From Eupeodes corollae (taxonomy: Eukaryota; Arthropoda; Insecta; Diptera; Syrphidae): a stretch of DNA of 64,000 bases. A model generated the notes under the pieces. That model did no database searches. It was given only the letters and a program-made list of their open reading frames with translations, and was not told where the DNA came from. The translations under genes were made by a program, and so were the position numbers. Location: NCBI RefSeq assembly GCF_945859685.1, contig NC_079148.1:48619946-48683945 (forward strand), written 5' to 3'. The stretch's first letter is position 1; each line of letters starts with the position of its first letter. This document shows positions 1-12,045 of this stretch, piece by piece.

Positions 1-983
1 AATCAAACCATAACTAAGTTAAGCTGTTTAAAAATATTTTATTGTTTAAAAACTTCAGATTATTTCTCGAAAAGATCAATAAAGCACCAAAAATGAAACA
101 ATAAAAACAACATTACTATTATTTGTAGGTTGGAAAAGAATTTTTGACAGGGCATGACAATAAAGTTCTTTTTATTATAAGTTCCCATTTTCTGAAAAGC
201 TTAGCCTTATATATAAAGGCAATTAAATATTAATAAATTGAAAAATTATGAGTTATTAGATCTACCTACATACTAAGGCGCAATTTTCTAAAGCTTTATA
301 AAATTTCTTGATTTGAATGAGCTTTATTTTATTGTTTATATGATGGAATTATTTAACATTTTCATAAAGTTTTCATTTTTTCTATAATCATCACCTATTT
401 GGGAACTAAATCAAAAAAAACCAAAAAACATTAAAAATGAACTTGAATAACAACGCATTGTTGTCCACCCTCGCTTTGACGTTTGAAAAACAACAAAAAT
501 TGTAATTCAAAAATATGATGCGGCTTACATTATTTATGTGTGCTAGGCCACTAAATGAAAAAGTCAACATATTGTGTCCTTGGTTTATATTTGATAAGCT
601 CGTTTGATAATATAAATATCTGTTATTTGTGTTACTTTTAATTTTTTCAATAACCCAATTAAGTTCAAATCGCATTTTGGTAATCCATAAAGTCGTATTC
701 TGTAACACTTTCATATGTTTGAGGGTATTAAAGACATTTCGAACATCGTCAAAACATGTTGAGATACTGTATGAGCATTAAGACAGTGAGAGAGGGTTCG
801 ATGGATATTAGCATTGAAGTCTTGAATATTTCAATAACTGAGAAAGACGGAGAGTTGTAAGGCATTTCACATTCGACTAATACTGACAGTACGACCGAAA
901 TTTGGCTGAAGGGTAAGCATTATTAGAGACGCGAGTGTTACGCTTTTATTGCTTGTGCTTGCAACTGGCTATTTTACTAAAGA
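1..983. other. AT-rich spacer, no gene seen
   Basis: This stretch is AT-rich with homopolymer runs. An antisense open frame at 406-714 has no recognisable domain and a composition expected from AT-rich noncoding DNA, so I do not call it. The sequence 984-993 (ATAATCCGTC) is the left target-site duplicate of the LINE that follows. Confidence 0.6.
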
Positions 984-993
984 ATAATCCGTC

Positions 994-2902
994 GAGAACA
1001 TCAAGAAACGTTGTCAAGAAGACAAACGAGATCAATAAAAAAAAGGCAAAGAATGCAATCCAAGATTATAAAGAGTTAATAACAGCAATGGCGGATAATA
1101 GTAAAAGAATTCACGAAAGGAAGAATATTAACCAAATAGCTACAAACCTCTACATTGATCTATACAAAACACGCATAGTAGACACTGATGATATATTTCT
1201 AGAGCGACAAAACCAGGAAGAAGATTTCCCACCATTTCTTAAAAGTGAAATAGAGCGAGCAATAAATAGATTAAAGAATAAAAAAATTAAACGATGGGAT
1301 ATTAGCTGAATACCTAAAGTTCGGCAACTTTTCACTGGCCAACTGGTTGACTACTATTTTCAATCAGGTTTTGGTCACCAAGGAAGTCCCAGACCAATGT
1401 ACGAAATCGGAAATAATTCTCATACATAAAAAAGGGAACAGGGACGATATCAATAACTATCGCCCGATAAGAAGAATAACATCGATATACAAGCTTTTTG
1501 CGAAGTGTTTATTTCAGAGAATGAAAACCACTCTTAATTTAAATCAATCTTTTCAACAAGCCGGTTTAAGATCAGGTTTTTCGACAATAGATCATCTACA
1601 AACCGTTAATCAAATAATAGAAAAATGCAAGAGTATAACATCTTAATATACTTTGCCTTCATCGATTTTGCAAAAGCGTTTGACACAGTAGAGCAGAGAT
1701 TTATTTGGAAGGCACTTCTCAATCAAGGTGTAGACGAAAAAATAGTTCGAATCCTAAAGAAAATGTATGACAGGAGCACATCCCACATAAAAACGGAATG
1801 CATCGGACCAGATTTTAAAATATCGCGAGGTGTAAGGCAAGGAGATCCAATTTCACCAGCACTCTTTTCCGCAGCCTTAGAAGGAGTATTTAGGAAGCTA
1901 GACCGGGAAGACAAAGGATTGAAGATAAATGGCAAATGTCTCTCAAACCTCCGATTTGCCGATGGCATTATAATTACCACAAACAGCAGTGAAGAACTTC
2001 AAACGATGCTGAACGAACTGTGTTCGGAATGCGGAAATATTGGGTTGTCAACAAATCAACAGAAAACTAAAATTATGACAAATGGTGCTTCTGATCCAGT
2101 TAGTGTTAATATCAATATATTAGAATACGTTGAAGACTACACATACCTTGGTCAGATTATCTCATTCAAAGACAAAAAAAAAAAGGATATAGAGCAGCGA
2201 ATGACGAATGCTTGGAGGCAGTTCTGGAACGTTAAGCATCTTCTTACATTGAATATTTCGAATAAAACAAGGAAATATGTATTTGACTCAACAGTTCTTC
2301 CAGTCCTCACCTATGGGTGCCAAACTTGGCAAGTCACGAAAAACACTGAAATGAAACTCCAATCATGTCAGAGAGCAATGGAGAGAGCTATTTTGAACGT
2401 TCATAGTGCCGAGCAAATTAACCATCAGAATATAAGAAGTCAAACTAATTTTGAAGACGTAAGACACAGGCTTAAAACTCAAATTGGAATGGGCAGTACA
2501 TGTAATACGTACACCTGATAATCGATGGACAAAATTAGTAACCGAATGGGTACCCTAAGAAAGCAAAAGAAGCGTAGGTGGACAACATGAACGCTGGAAG
2601 GATGACATCCGAAAAATATGCCCACTTTATTGGAGAGAAGCACTAGATAGCAGAAGATGGAGAAGCCTGGGGCGGCTTATGCTCAGATAACCTAAAATTA
2701 TACCTCTCTTTTCAAATAACGTATATATTTAAATTAGTTTTAAACCTTGATTGAATTATTTGTTTCTTGTAATTTAATTAATTTTACGTACACATATACT
2801 TGTTTAAATGTAATGTAAATATATTTAATCAAATGGTAACTATAAAATTATTGTAAATTTTAAAGTATCAATGAGTGAATAAAGCTTGGAATAATAATAA
2901 AC
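994..2902 (+). mobile_element. 5'-truncated non-LTR retrotransposon (LINE), reverse transcriptase inactive
   Basis: Three open pieces in two frames (about 994-1309, 1347-1646, 1625-2518) together encode the linker before the reverse transcriptase, the RT fingers/palm and the thumb. Visible RT motifs are FIDFAKAFD (about 1658-1684), GVRQGDPISP (about 1829-1858) and FADG (1955-1966), where the second catalytic aspartate of the F/YADD box is glycine (GGC). TYGCQTW in the thumb follows. After a stop at about 2518 the C-terminal tail resumes, with one stop, and ends at about 2690. A 3' UTR then runs to a short ATA-type simple tail at 2891-2900. Frameshifts near 1300 and 1640 and the FADG change show a dead copy. 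The ends are set by a perfect 10-bp direct repeat, ATAATCCGTC, at 984-993 and 2903-2912. The motif style fits the RTE-like endonuclease-RT elements common in insects, but the exact clade is inferred. It lacks the endonuclease because of 5' truncation. Confidence 0.87.
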
Positions 2903-2912
2903 ATAATCCGTC

Positions 2913-3240
2913 AAAAAAGACTTTTAAAAAAGGGTAAGACAAGACACTTCACGACGGTGATCAAGCGAAGGAATTGATTTAGCAAAGATATCATCACCAA
3001 TAAATTTGAATGCTCTGCCTTTAATAGATAGGAATTATACTCAAGCTTTGGATGAATATTAGTCTTATATGACAAGATCAGATTGGGACATACATTTCTT
3101 GCATCACCTCTTTGTTGCCAGTTGCACTCCTGGATAGTAAAAAAGGTGATAAATTATTCTCTAACGACAATAGGCAGCATTGAGTTTAGGACGCATTACA
3201 TTCAACTCAATTTTTGATCTCCCAGGTAAAAAAGTTTGAT
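2913..3240. other. Spacer between LINE and SINE
   Basis: AT-rich sequence without a domain or repeat that I recognise. Confidence 0.4.
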
Positions 3241-3524
3241 AAAAAAATAAATTAGGTGGTGTGACAATATTTTGAGTACTATAGCCTAGTAACTTAAGAC
3301 TCTCAACCATTCCTGTGTGAGTAATGTTGTCAGGGATGTAGGGGACCTACAGTTTTTAGCCCAATCCGAACGGTTTATTTGAGAAAGCACTTTTTATTAA
3401 AAGAATTTCTCTTGCAGCATTTGTTAATTCTTCGCAGAGGCAGTACCAGTGAAAAAAAAAACTTGAAATGGCACCAGGCAGGGATTGATGCCAAGACCTC
3501 TGGCATGACAGTCCTACTCACTAA
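3241..3524 (-). mobile_element. tRNA-derived SINE, copy 1 (5' end lost)
   Basis: The antisense copy starts with the family's T/A-rich 3' tail followed by the complement of the conserved 3' end, then the body segments (complements of CATTCCTG, GTAGGTCCC and CTCTTGCGAGG). The tRNA-like head is at 3470-3524, with the complement of the B box (GATTGATGCC, degenerate) and of GACTGTCATGCCAG. The first ~25 nt of the element, including the start of the A box, are replaced by unrelated sequence, so this copy is 5' truncated or decayed. Confidence 0.8.
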
Positions 3525-4279
3525 CTAGGTGTAGGTCAAAATTTAAAGAGCTTTTTATACATCCTCGTTGAAGATCTATAGTTTCGAAGGTCAGGGTTGT
3601 GAATCCAAAAACGTAATTTTTTACCAACGAAGAAAGGATTCGTCAAAATTGAAATTGAAGTGAGCCTGATGCCAAATTTTATCAAGTGGTTTTAAAATCT
3701 CAGGTACAATAATTTTACTTATCTAAAACAATGCAAAGATTTGTGCCACGGTTCAGTGAGACAAACCATTACCAACGGACCTATTGCTACGGAAGTCGTT
3801 ATGTAGTATATTAAAATTCTTTGGTCTTTAAGATACTTTTTAAGTTCGTCTTGGGAAGAAGGGAAGAGCGTTCGGTAGTTAATTCGAAGGTTGATTTTTT
3901 GGGCTAGAAAATGCCGTTTTTCATCTACTTGAAATAAAACCTGAACAATTGGACAAACAAAAAGCAAACTTAGTGGTTTTGTCAGCTTTGAAGAACACCT
4001 CTTAAGAACAACATAGGGGATGCCATACGGGCTAGCAGATTTGTGTGTGTTGAAATTTGTGTAGTACAGTAATTGCTGGCAAATTGACTAGTTGAGAGAT
4101 TAAATTTTTTTAAAGAGCTCTATTTGTTAGCTGGTAGTGCCATACGAGTTCTTGTAATAGGATTATACTAAGTATAGCTATTCCTGTGGTAAGTAACATT
4201 TAAAAAATCGCAGTCACGAGGACGCAAGTTTCTAGAAGGCGCATAAATAAAAAACCTAGATAACAAAACTGGACAACCA
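3525..4279. other. Unassigned spacer, possibly decayed LINE
   Basis: An 82-codon minus-strand frame (3719-3967) contains a charged, helix-like stretch but no domain I can name. It lies just downstream, in the antisense direction, of the LINE fragment at 4280-5330, so it may be the decayed C-terminal part of that element. This is inference only. Confidence 0.3.
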
Positions 4280-5330
4280 ATATTAAAATTCAAGACATCA
4301 AAAGCAAAAAGTATTGAGTTTAATTTTCTTCTCTGAGCGAGAGGTTTTAGATCAATTAAAATACACGTCGTCTCATAAGATGTTATGGTAAGTCGTTCAT
4401 AAAAATTATAAAAACAAGTGGTCCAATGTGACTACCTTGAGGAACAACCGAAAATTGTATAATTTCCTTAGATAGGGCATTCTCAATTTTTACCACCTGT
4501 ATTCGAGCTACTAAATACCTCTTTATTCACATTAGGTGCTGAGAATGAAATCCATATATCTCAGGTTTTTTATAAAGAGAACAATATGTTGAACGCGGTC
4601 GAAAGCCTTTGAAAAATCAGTGTAAATAGTGCCAACTTGAGAACGCATTTCCATCTGTGATGGACACAAATTTGAAAGTTATTGTGAATAAGATTATACA
4701 ATTAGTTTTTTACTACAGCTTCGAAAACCTTAGGAATTAACTGAAGTTTTGCAATTGGTCTGTAATTTTCAATCGAACTTTTTGTACCTGATTTATGAAG
4801 GGGAGTTATTATAGAGTATTTCCATTTAACTAAGAACTCACCATTTCTTAAAGAACTTTTTCCAAATTTTCTCATAATCTTGATTGATTAATAACGGCTT
4901 GTGATCATATCTGTACTAGAATCAATCTTATACCATCGAGAAAGCATAGTGACCATTTAAAGATCCTGAAACAGTTCTCTTAGGAGGTATTTCTTTGACT
5001 TGACGGTTTTGCCACCAGAAGTAAATAAATATAACAAAGTGGTCAGATATGTCTAGAAGAGAAAGAACACTGATTGTTTATTGATCAGGGTCAGAAGTGA
5101 TACAAAAAAGTCAAAAGTGATGTCTTCCATTAACGTCCGATATTCGAGTGGGCTCATTGTCCTACACCAAAGATCTCAGAAACTACTCAGAAAGCCAAGA
5201 AGAATTGTGAACATTTAAATTGCCCGTATGAACGATTTCAGTGCTAGCATATCAATTGACAATTCTTTAGATGGAATCCTTTTATGGGAATATTTGTAAT
5301 AAAAGGTCGAACCTAAACATATTTTCAAGA
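4280..5330 (-). mobile_element. Decayed LINE fragment, endonuclease end plus reverse transcriptase
   Basis: Read on the minus strand, the high-coordinate end (about 5050-5260) gives the end of an apurinic-type endonuclease domain: GNLNVHNSSWL, then SDxNG, then SDPDQ, then ISDHFVI with the DH pair. Reading on, about 4570-4640 gives RT motif A as YTDFSKAFDRVQH, and about 4410-4450 gives VPQGSHIGPLVF (motif B). Many stops and frameshifts interrupt the frame. The VPQGSHLGP style is typical of CR1/Jockey-like LINEs. The fragment is not functional. Confidence 0.65.
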
Positions 5331-5917
5331 TTTTCAGCCACATTGAATATAAATTAATCAGCAAAGAAAAACTTTAACTATGCTTGAAATAAAGCTCAAC
5401 TTTTTTGCCCAAGTATTGTGATAAAATATATTTTTAAGAATGTCCCACATTTTATACCTTATAAAATTCGTATATATGTTCAGATCCTGAAGACCTTTCC
5501 TCTAAACTACTTAAACTCTCATTAGAAAATGGGAAACAGGAACCTGTGCACTAATTAATTTCCATAACTCTTACTTTTACTCTTTTAACCAAATTATGTA
5601 CAAAAATAGAAAAACAAGTCAAAGAAGCCGGTTGATAAAAACAAAAGTCTAAGTCTAACCAACCTTAGGGATTCATTTTGTACATATTTTTGTTGAAAAT
5701 TGAAATTTGATATGTGGTTCTAGAATGTCAGACGTTACACAGACTTCATATTGCTATAACTCAAAAATGCCGACAGTTTAAATTTATTGTGGCATCCACT
5801 TCTTGCCAATCATTGAAAGCTCCAACTTCTAACATCCAAGATTCAACACACCACCGCATACTTTCGGTGAACCAATAGTTTCTAGGAAATTTCATATATT
5901 AAAATCGAAAAAGTGAA

Positions 5918-5945
5918 GACGACGAGCGACGAGCGACGACGACGA
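5918..5945. repeat. (ACG)n-like trinucleotide tract
   Basis: The tract is built of GACGAC and GAGCGAC units. It is the reverse-complement counterpart of the CGT tract about 450 bp downstream. Confidence 0.7.
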
Positions 5946-6391
5946 AGCTTGAAGCTTGAAGGATACGCTCACACAAACCCAATGTGGAACATATACCTGT
6001 TCCTGGATATAGGAGTACTACAAGTATGAGTACATATAGAATCTAGAGGAACAGATTTCTCTTTGCGGTGATTTTACACACATGGTTATGATGTAAGCGT
6101 GTTATGGGAAGTGAATAACATTCCTAATTTTATGGGATAAATCATTCATGGCTAGACAGTCAGTCATCTCTCCACAACATCCCGTACCCGTGCTAGTAGG
6201 TACCCTTTATGTTGGCTTATTCATTCATCCCCCATCATCATCATCGGGATAGCCTGACCTTTATGCTATATAGCACTCTCACTAGCTCTTTATGCTTTGA
6301 TAGAATCCATGGTGACGATGGACGAGAATCCTGTCCGGCTTTTGATGAAAACATCCTTCATGCAAACATATACATAATTTAGGTAGATATA

Positions 6392-6416
6392 CGTCGCTCA
6401 TCGTCGTCGTCGTCGT
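6392..6416. repeat. (CGT)n microsatellite
   Basis: CGTCGCTCATCG followed by four further TCG/CGT units. Together with 5918-5945 it forms an inverted pair. Confidence 0.75.
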
Positions 6417-7965
6417 ACAACAGACGATCCAGTGCCAGTTCCAATGCCAGTGTGGTGAAAACTGTTTGCCTAGTGCCCGAATTCAAAAGGATAGCAACAC
6501 GTGTATTTGCGTAGCGCACTGGGGTGGAATTAATTTTTTAATAATTTCTGGCAATAAATTTGCAGATGAACAGACTGGCTGCTCGGGATGAACCATATGC
6601 ATAGAGCCAGTTCCAGAACCAGAGCAGGAGCAGGGGCAGGATCCACAACGAATGCGAATGTGAAAATCTCTTTGCTATGAAATTTGAAGATGGTCGATGG
6701 GAGGTTGAAGGAAGAAGGTGGCGGCATTGAAAACGGCACGGCGGCCGGCGGTGACGACAGCGGAAGGATATTTTCAGCAAACAGCATCAGCACCAAGTCC
6801 TATATATATGGAAGGGTTCTTCGGGTTTGGGGTCTTTTCTGATTCTGTGCTTCAAATATATACATTCATAGGTACATTTGAGTATAAGGCAATTTACCTT
6901 TGTGCATTCGTGATGGAAGCAGGAAATGCCTTTGTTCTATGTGTATACAAACAAATATGACGCGTTATCACAAAGCCCGGGATTTTAACGGATGGGTGAT
7001 GGCTTTACTGAGTATCTAATAGGAAATCCGCTTCTTGAGGACTTTTGTTTGTTTTTTGTTTTAGCAAAGGCAAAGGGGGAGCATTCTATTCTAACTTACT
7101 ATACATTTTTGTGTGTGTCTCTTTTATTTCAATTGCACAGGGGTTGAATGTTAAATAAACATATTTACCTACAAAAGGGCGCTTGTTGAAACAATATAAG
7201 TTTAACTTAGGTATGTTTGTATGATCCTAGAAGTTCGTCGTTGTGTTGCGTTACGATGAGTTGGTTGAAGTTAAACTAAGAGCATTTCCTTTTATACGAT
7301 ATTGATTAAAAAATTTTACAGATAAGTAAACATGCAATTTTGAAAGTTTAATTTAAAAGGTTTAAGGGAAAGGGTACAAGACACGTTTGATTTCTTTTTA
7401 ATATATAAACAAACCAGTATTTAGGAGGAAGAGTTTTTTATTTGGTGTGACGAAACATGGTACAATTTTATAGTAATTATAAAATTTATAACTTTCCTAG
7501 TCTTAGATCAGAAGGACCATTATTTGAAAGGTTACTCTTTCTTCAAAATAGCGAATCACTTTAAGACTCGTTTAAGCGATGATTTTAAGGATCTTTTAAT
7601 GAAAAATTGTAGGTTGAAGCAAAAGCTTCATTAGTAGTTCTGATATTTTTTTTCTTCAAAATTAAAAAAATGTATCAGTGATTTTTTTTTTATCAGATCG
7701 GTAATCGTTGGTTTCAATATTAATCGGTGGGTGTTATTTGATGTAATGTTTATTGTAGATTGTGAGTGATTTCCGGAGAAGTGGTATTCATTTTCTTTTT
7801 TAATCGGGCTGACGCTGAGTGTAATATCGTTGGATTTTAATTGTTTTAATTTGAGTGATGCGTAAAAGAGCGAATCATTTTCTTGATGTCGAACTTTTAG
7901 GGGTGGTACAACGGGAGGTGGATCCGGCTAGTGAAATTGTTTATTTCTTTCAAACGGGCTATGTG

Positions 7966-8264
7966 TAAATAAATTAATTGGGTGGCGCAACAGTCCGGTG
8001 AAAACTAGGGCCTAGTGAAGTACAACTCTCAACCATTCCTGTGTGCGAGTACGGTTGTCAGCGATGGAGCGGACCTACGGTTTTAAGCCCAAAACGGCTA
8101 ATTTGAGAAAGAACTTTTTATGAAAAGGATTACTCTTGGAGCATGTGCCATTTGCTTGCAAGAGGCAGTACCCGTGAAAATAACTTTAGGTGGCATAAGC
8201 AAAAATCAAACTTAAGACCTCTGGCATGACAGTCCGAAGCACTAACCATCATGCCACGGGTACT
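7966..8264 (-). mobile_element. tRNA-derived SINE, copy 2, nearly full length
   Basis: The antisense copy runs from the T/A-rich tail and conserved 3' end (complement of GCGCCACC) to the head, whose 5' end reads GTAGTACCCGTGGCATGATG on the minus strand. The A-box-like sequence is intact and the B box is degenerate. It is flanked by an imperfect 12-bp target duplication, ACGGGCTATGTG at 7954-7965 and ACGGGCTAAGTG at 8265-8276, with one mismatch. SINEs have no coding capacity and depend on LINE proteins in trans. Confidence 0.88.
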
Positions 8265-8276
8265 ACGGGCTAAGTG

Positions 8277-8599
8277 AAGAGTCTGAAAATAAACTAAAGA
8301 TTACTGAATTTGAACTTGACTGGTAATACCTTAATAAACGGCTTTGTCCTGTTAAAATTGAAGAGTATCTGCTAGTTGACGATTTAAATAGAGTAATTTA
8401 GTAAACATTGAATTTGTAATGCATATTTTAAGAATATTGAATGTCTTGGGGAACGACAGAATACAATTTTTAAATTCTAGTTTTTAAAATTTAAACTGAT
8501 GGAGACGATAAAATGAGTTGTTGTACAATTCAATCAATAATTTCCAAAACGTACTATCGGTATTGGTTGCGATGCCTGACATTTTTCTGGAAACCCCAC
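8277..8599. other. Spacer, nothing recognised
   Basis: AT-rich sequence without a frame or repeat I can identify. Confidence 0.4.
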
Positions 8600-8960
8600 T
8601 TCGAACAATTTTATAATCCTTTTACCAGTCTTCGAAAGCTGTTTGATAGCCATTGGTAAACTGTCTATTATGTCAGCTCCATTTTGTGAACACTTGTGGG
8701 CTTATAATAACTTATATATTTTGATTTTGAAACAATCGAAAAACGTTCAACCAACTCTGTATCCAAGTCTATTATTCGAACGGTTTTCGCTGGATCTTTG
8801 AAAAATATTCGAGCTGTTTTGCCATTATTGGTGTTCCCTCTGTGTTAGAAAATCAATTAAAATTCCAGGCTCAGTTCTCAATGCGTCCTGCAAAAGTTCT
8901 TTCTTTTGTTTAACCGACAGTTTTTCTTCAAAACCTTTGGCCTGTTAGTTTTTGCTTTTA
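8600..8960 (-). pseudogene. Relic of an uncharacterised repeat-encoded insect protein
   Basis: Minus-strand translation across two frames gives a coherent protein-like stretch. First comes KKELLQDALRTEPGILIDF (about 8950-8850), then NTNNGKTARIFFKDPAKT with IDLDTELVERFSI (about 8838-8740), then SVHK and ADIIDSLPMAIKQLS (about 8700-8640). This order resembles an uncharacterised protein repeated in many insect genomes, with a GNTNxGxTARxFF core followed by VHKxLxHG and a second helix-rich segment. I know that resemblance only from memory and cannot name its function. A frameshift near 8845 and stops show it is broken. It could instead be an old gene-derived fragment. Confidence 0.4.
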
Positions 8961-9837
8961 ATTTTGTACGATATATGTAAAAGAGCTTCCATAAAGCTTT
9001 GCATATGTAGAAAACTGATGCAGCCCTGTTTTCCATCAGGGCATTGCATCTACCATTGTTTTAAAAAAAGAGTGGTGTACAAAAACCGTTTTTACTTCAA
9101 AATTATGCTTGAAGTTTCAAGGTTGTTAATTTTATTTTCCATTCGGTTAAACTCTCTTTTTATCGTTTTAATATTTTATTTTTCAAACTCGGATAAGATG
9201 TTTTCGAGTTAGTCCATATATGATCGTTACTAGTTCTTTTCTTTAAATATAAGAGAAATATGCACGTTAGCACCATATCGGTAGCACTCGCTTCTGGATT
9301 TGCTAATAAGTTTTGTTTATATCGCGGGTGCCCTCCACTTCCATTTGATCCCCATTTCCAGGAACACACGAAGGAATCGCCACTAAAATACGATGGAAAA
9401 GAATCTCGAACATTTTCTTAAGCCATGATTCTTTAGATTTTAAAAATCGTTCTGTAGAATTTTTTTAAAGAGTTGGCTTACAAAAGCCTTGCTGTATGCA
9501 AGAAATGAACATTCTTGACATTGCGTATAGTAAAACAGCATTTTCACAATCGGTAACTAATGTCTTCAACAAGTTATCATTCAATGTAAAAGAAAAACTG
9601 TCTTTACGTTACAAACGCAAAGGGCGGATTGGTATCTATAAACGAGAAAAAAGAAGGTTGCGCAATGTAACGGCATTTAAATTTAGGTTTCTTTTGAAAC
9701 CAATATTAAAATCATTCGTGACAAAAATTTTGAGATTTAACTTTACATAACTTTTTTTCATAAAGGTTTCAACACATGGTGATTTTCACTGAAAAAAAAC
9801 ACACTTTTTTGTTTGAATAACTTTATTATTTAAACTT
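8961..9837. other. Spacer, no confident gene
   Basis: Short frames at 8952-9212, 9160-9369 and 9496-9750 have no domain I recognise. Part of the interval may be the N-terminal side of the minus-strand relic at 8600-8960, but the translation is too broken to judge. Confidence 0.35.
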
Positions 9838-12045
9838 TCATGTAGGTATCGGTCTATCAACAAAATTTATAAAAATGTATGAACAACTTCTCTTAAATAC
9901 GACAGCTGTGGTTAAAAATGGCATGAACACGTCGAAACAATTTAAGTCAGAAACAGGTGTCCCACAGGGTTGCATTTTGAGTCCCTTGGTTTTCTCGCTC
10001 TTTATAAATGACATTGAAGATAATATACCAGGTGGTGTTGTGTTTGGTGATCTAGTTATCAAGGTGCTCCTTTATGCGGATGACCTTGTTATTTTAACTG
10101 ATAATCCTGTGACGATGTAGTACACGTGGCATGATAGTTAGTGCGTTGGACTGTCATGCAAGGGGCTTTGGGTTCAATCCCTGCCTGTGCCACCTTAATT
10201 AAAAAAAAAAAAAAATTTCGCGGGTACTACCTCTTGCGAGGAATTGACAAATCCTTCAAGAGTAATTCTTGTCATGAAAAAGTGCTTTCTCAAACTAGCC
10301 GTTCAGATTCGGCCTAAAATTGTAGGTCCCTTCCATTCCTGACAACAGTACTCGCACACAGGAATGGTTGAGAGTTGTAAGTCACTAGGCCCTGGTTCAC
10401 AACGGACTGTTGCACCACCCCATTTGATTTTTTTGAATCCTGTGACGATTCAACTCCAAATTAACAAGTTAAAACAATATTGTGATTTGTGGAACCTTCA
10501 AATAAATACTGCGAAGTCTAAGATCATTCAGACACCATAATCGCAGTGCACGCAATGACCGTTCTTGGAACTTGAGCGGTTCAAATATAGAAGTAGTGAA
10601 GGACTTCAAATATCTAGGTTTCACAATAACACACAATTGAACTTTCCAAGTCATATAAGAGATACATTGACCGCAGCAAAAGCAGCTATTAACTGTATGT
10701 GGTCAAATTTTTTCAATAGCAAAAATATAGATCCGGCTTCGAAATTTAAAGTTTTTGATTCAACCGTTAAAAGCTGCCTTTGCTATTTAAATGAAGTTTA
10801 TGGCTACATGCAATTAGACAAAATAGAAACTATCCAAAGATATTTCTTCAAGCGAATCTTTAGACTCCCATCTAATACCCCCAATTATGCCATACACGTT
10901 GAGTCGGGACTACCACCAATTTTTTTAAAGAATCTAAAAGCGAATGCAGACTATATAATCAAAGTCATGTAAAGATCTAACAAAAATTTGCGGAAATGGA
11001 TTCTCCTAACAGCCTTACGCTACAGATAGACACCTTTTAAAGATTGGAGTGAGTTGGCCTCAGAACATAACTTTCCTTTGACGTTTTGTTTTTATAATCT
11101 AGATTCGTGGAGGAATGAACTTTACGATTGTATTTCTGTTATAGATGACAACATTTTTTAGACATTTCTCAATCGGGCAAGGGAGTCCGAATCTAGATCA
11201 TTATACAATACAGTAAACTTAAATTCTCTTTGGGGGAAGCAAATTATTTTCGAACCGAGTTCACTTTTGTTGAGATAAGTATGATATTTAAAGTTCGCAC
11301 GGAGATGCTTGAGCTTAACTATAGACCTCACAGAAATGATATAAATCCTAATTGTACATTATGTACCCTCAATCAAATTGAAAATGTTTTCCACTTCCTA
11401 GCGTTATGTCCGATCTTACAAGAGATCCGGCGTTTCTACTTCAATAAGAGCTTCCTTTCGTTTGAGGACTGTCTTGGAGTTTTGAATGGTGAGGGTGGTT
11501 GGAAACTTCTTATCCGTTTTTTCTCTGAAGCTGTTGCGTATAGAAATTCATTCGTGGACATCTAATGTAATGTTCATTCTATTATAATTTTGTTTTAGCT
11601 AAAATTAAAGCCCGTTTCAATGTTGATATTGAAAGTCTTTTACTGCTCTTCCATTTTTTGTATGTATTTTTTATGTATCTAAATATCAATGATTAAACCT
11701 AAAAAGTTACCAATAAGCTTAACTATACCAAACTAATATTTATTTCAAGATATATGTTAGTATTTTGTTAAACTGAAAGCCTGTAACATTTATTATTTTT
11801 AAATCAAATATGTAAATCGTAAAATCTGGCATACTTAATCATAATCAGTATCTTAATCTTAAATTATTTTGTAAATTGTTAATTTTTATTATATAACAGC
11901 TTAAAAATAACTTCTCTCTCAATGTTTAAAATTTATATATAACTGGCAGACGGCTTAATAGCCTTCTTGTAAATCTTTAAAATGTAAGTGAGCCTGCATT
12001 TTTTTGTGAAGAAAAAATAAAGATAACAATAATAATAATAATATT
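9838..12045 (+). mobile_element. 5'-truncated LINE, interrupted by a SINE, with 3' UTR and tail
   Basis: The RT palm begins abruptly. VPQGCILSPLVFSLFINDIE (about 9959-10018) is motif B and YADDLVIL (about 10075-10098) is the catalytic box, here with both aspartates. The frame is then split by the SINE at 10117-10435 and resumes after the target duplicate with NPVTIQLQINKL. A frameshift follows near 10535. The thumb and C-terminal region continue at 10565-10972 (RSWNL, DFKYLGF in another frame, then RIFRLPSNTPNYAIHVESGL). A last open piece (11230-11565) holds a zinc-knuckle-like CTLC...H...C array. The 3' UTR ends with AATAAAG (about 12016) and an (AAT)n tail at 12025-12042. Stops near 10970-11230 and the missing 5' half make it inactive. 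The clade is uncertain (CR1/Jockey-like). Confidence 0.85.
10117..10435 (+). mobile_element. tRNA-derived SINE, copy 3, inserted in the LINE
   Basis: The head begins GTAGTACACGTGGCATGATA, passes through GTGCGTTGGACTGTCATGC, and has a B box GGGTTCAATCCC (10170-10181). An A-rich internal stretch (10201-10215) follows, then the body, the conserved end TTGCACCACC and a short T-rich tail. It is flanked by a perfect 14-bp target duplication, AATCCTGTGACGAT, at 10103-10116 and 10436-10449. Removing the insert and one duplicate restores the LINE reading frame at this point, which dates the SINE after the LINE. Confidence 0.95.

Larger units (their letters stand above)
5331..7953. other. Spacer with simple repeats, no gene seen
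   Basis: The stretch 5900-6960 is less AT-rich and contains ACG/CGT trinucleotide tracts and CCAG/GCAGG-type degenerate repeats (6600-6645). Open frames at 6530-6960 on both strands follow from this composition and carry no domain. It may be noncoding DNA under some constraint, but nothing in it supports a gene. Confidence 0.45.

Noticed and set aside
935..993. N-terminal part of the frame leading into the first LINE
   Set aside because: It lies outside the 10-bp target duplication, so it is host DNA that happens to be open.
3719..3967. Possible LINE ORF1 on the minus strand
   Set aside because: It would lie downstream of the RT on the same strand, the wrong order for ORF1, and the similarity is too vague.
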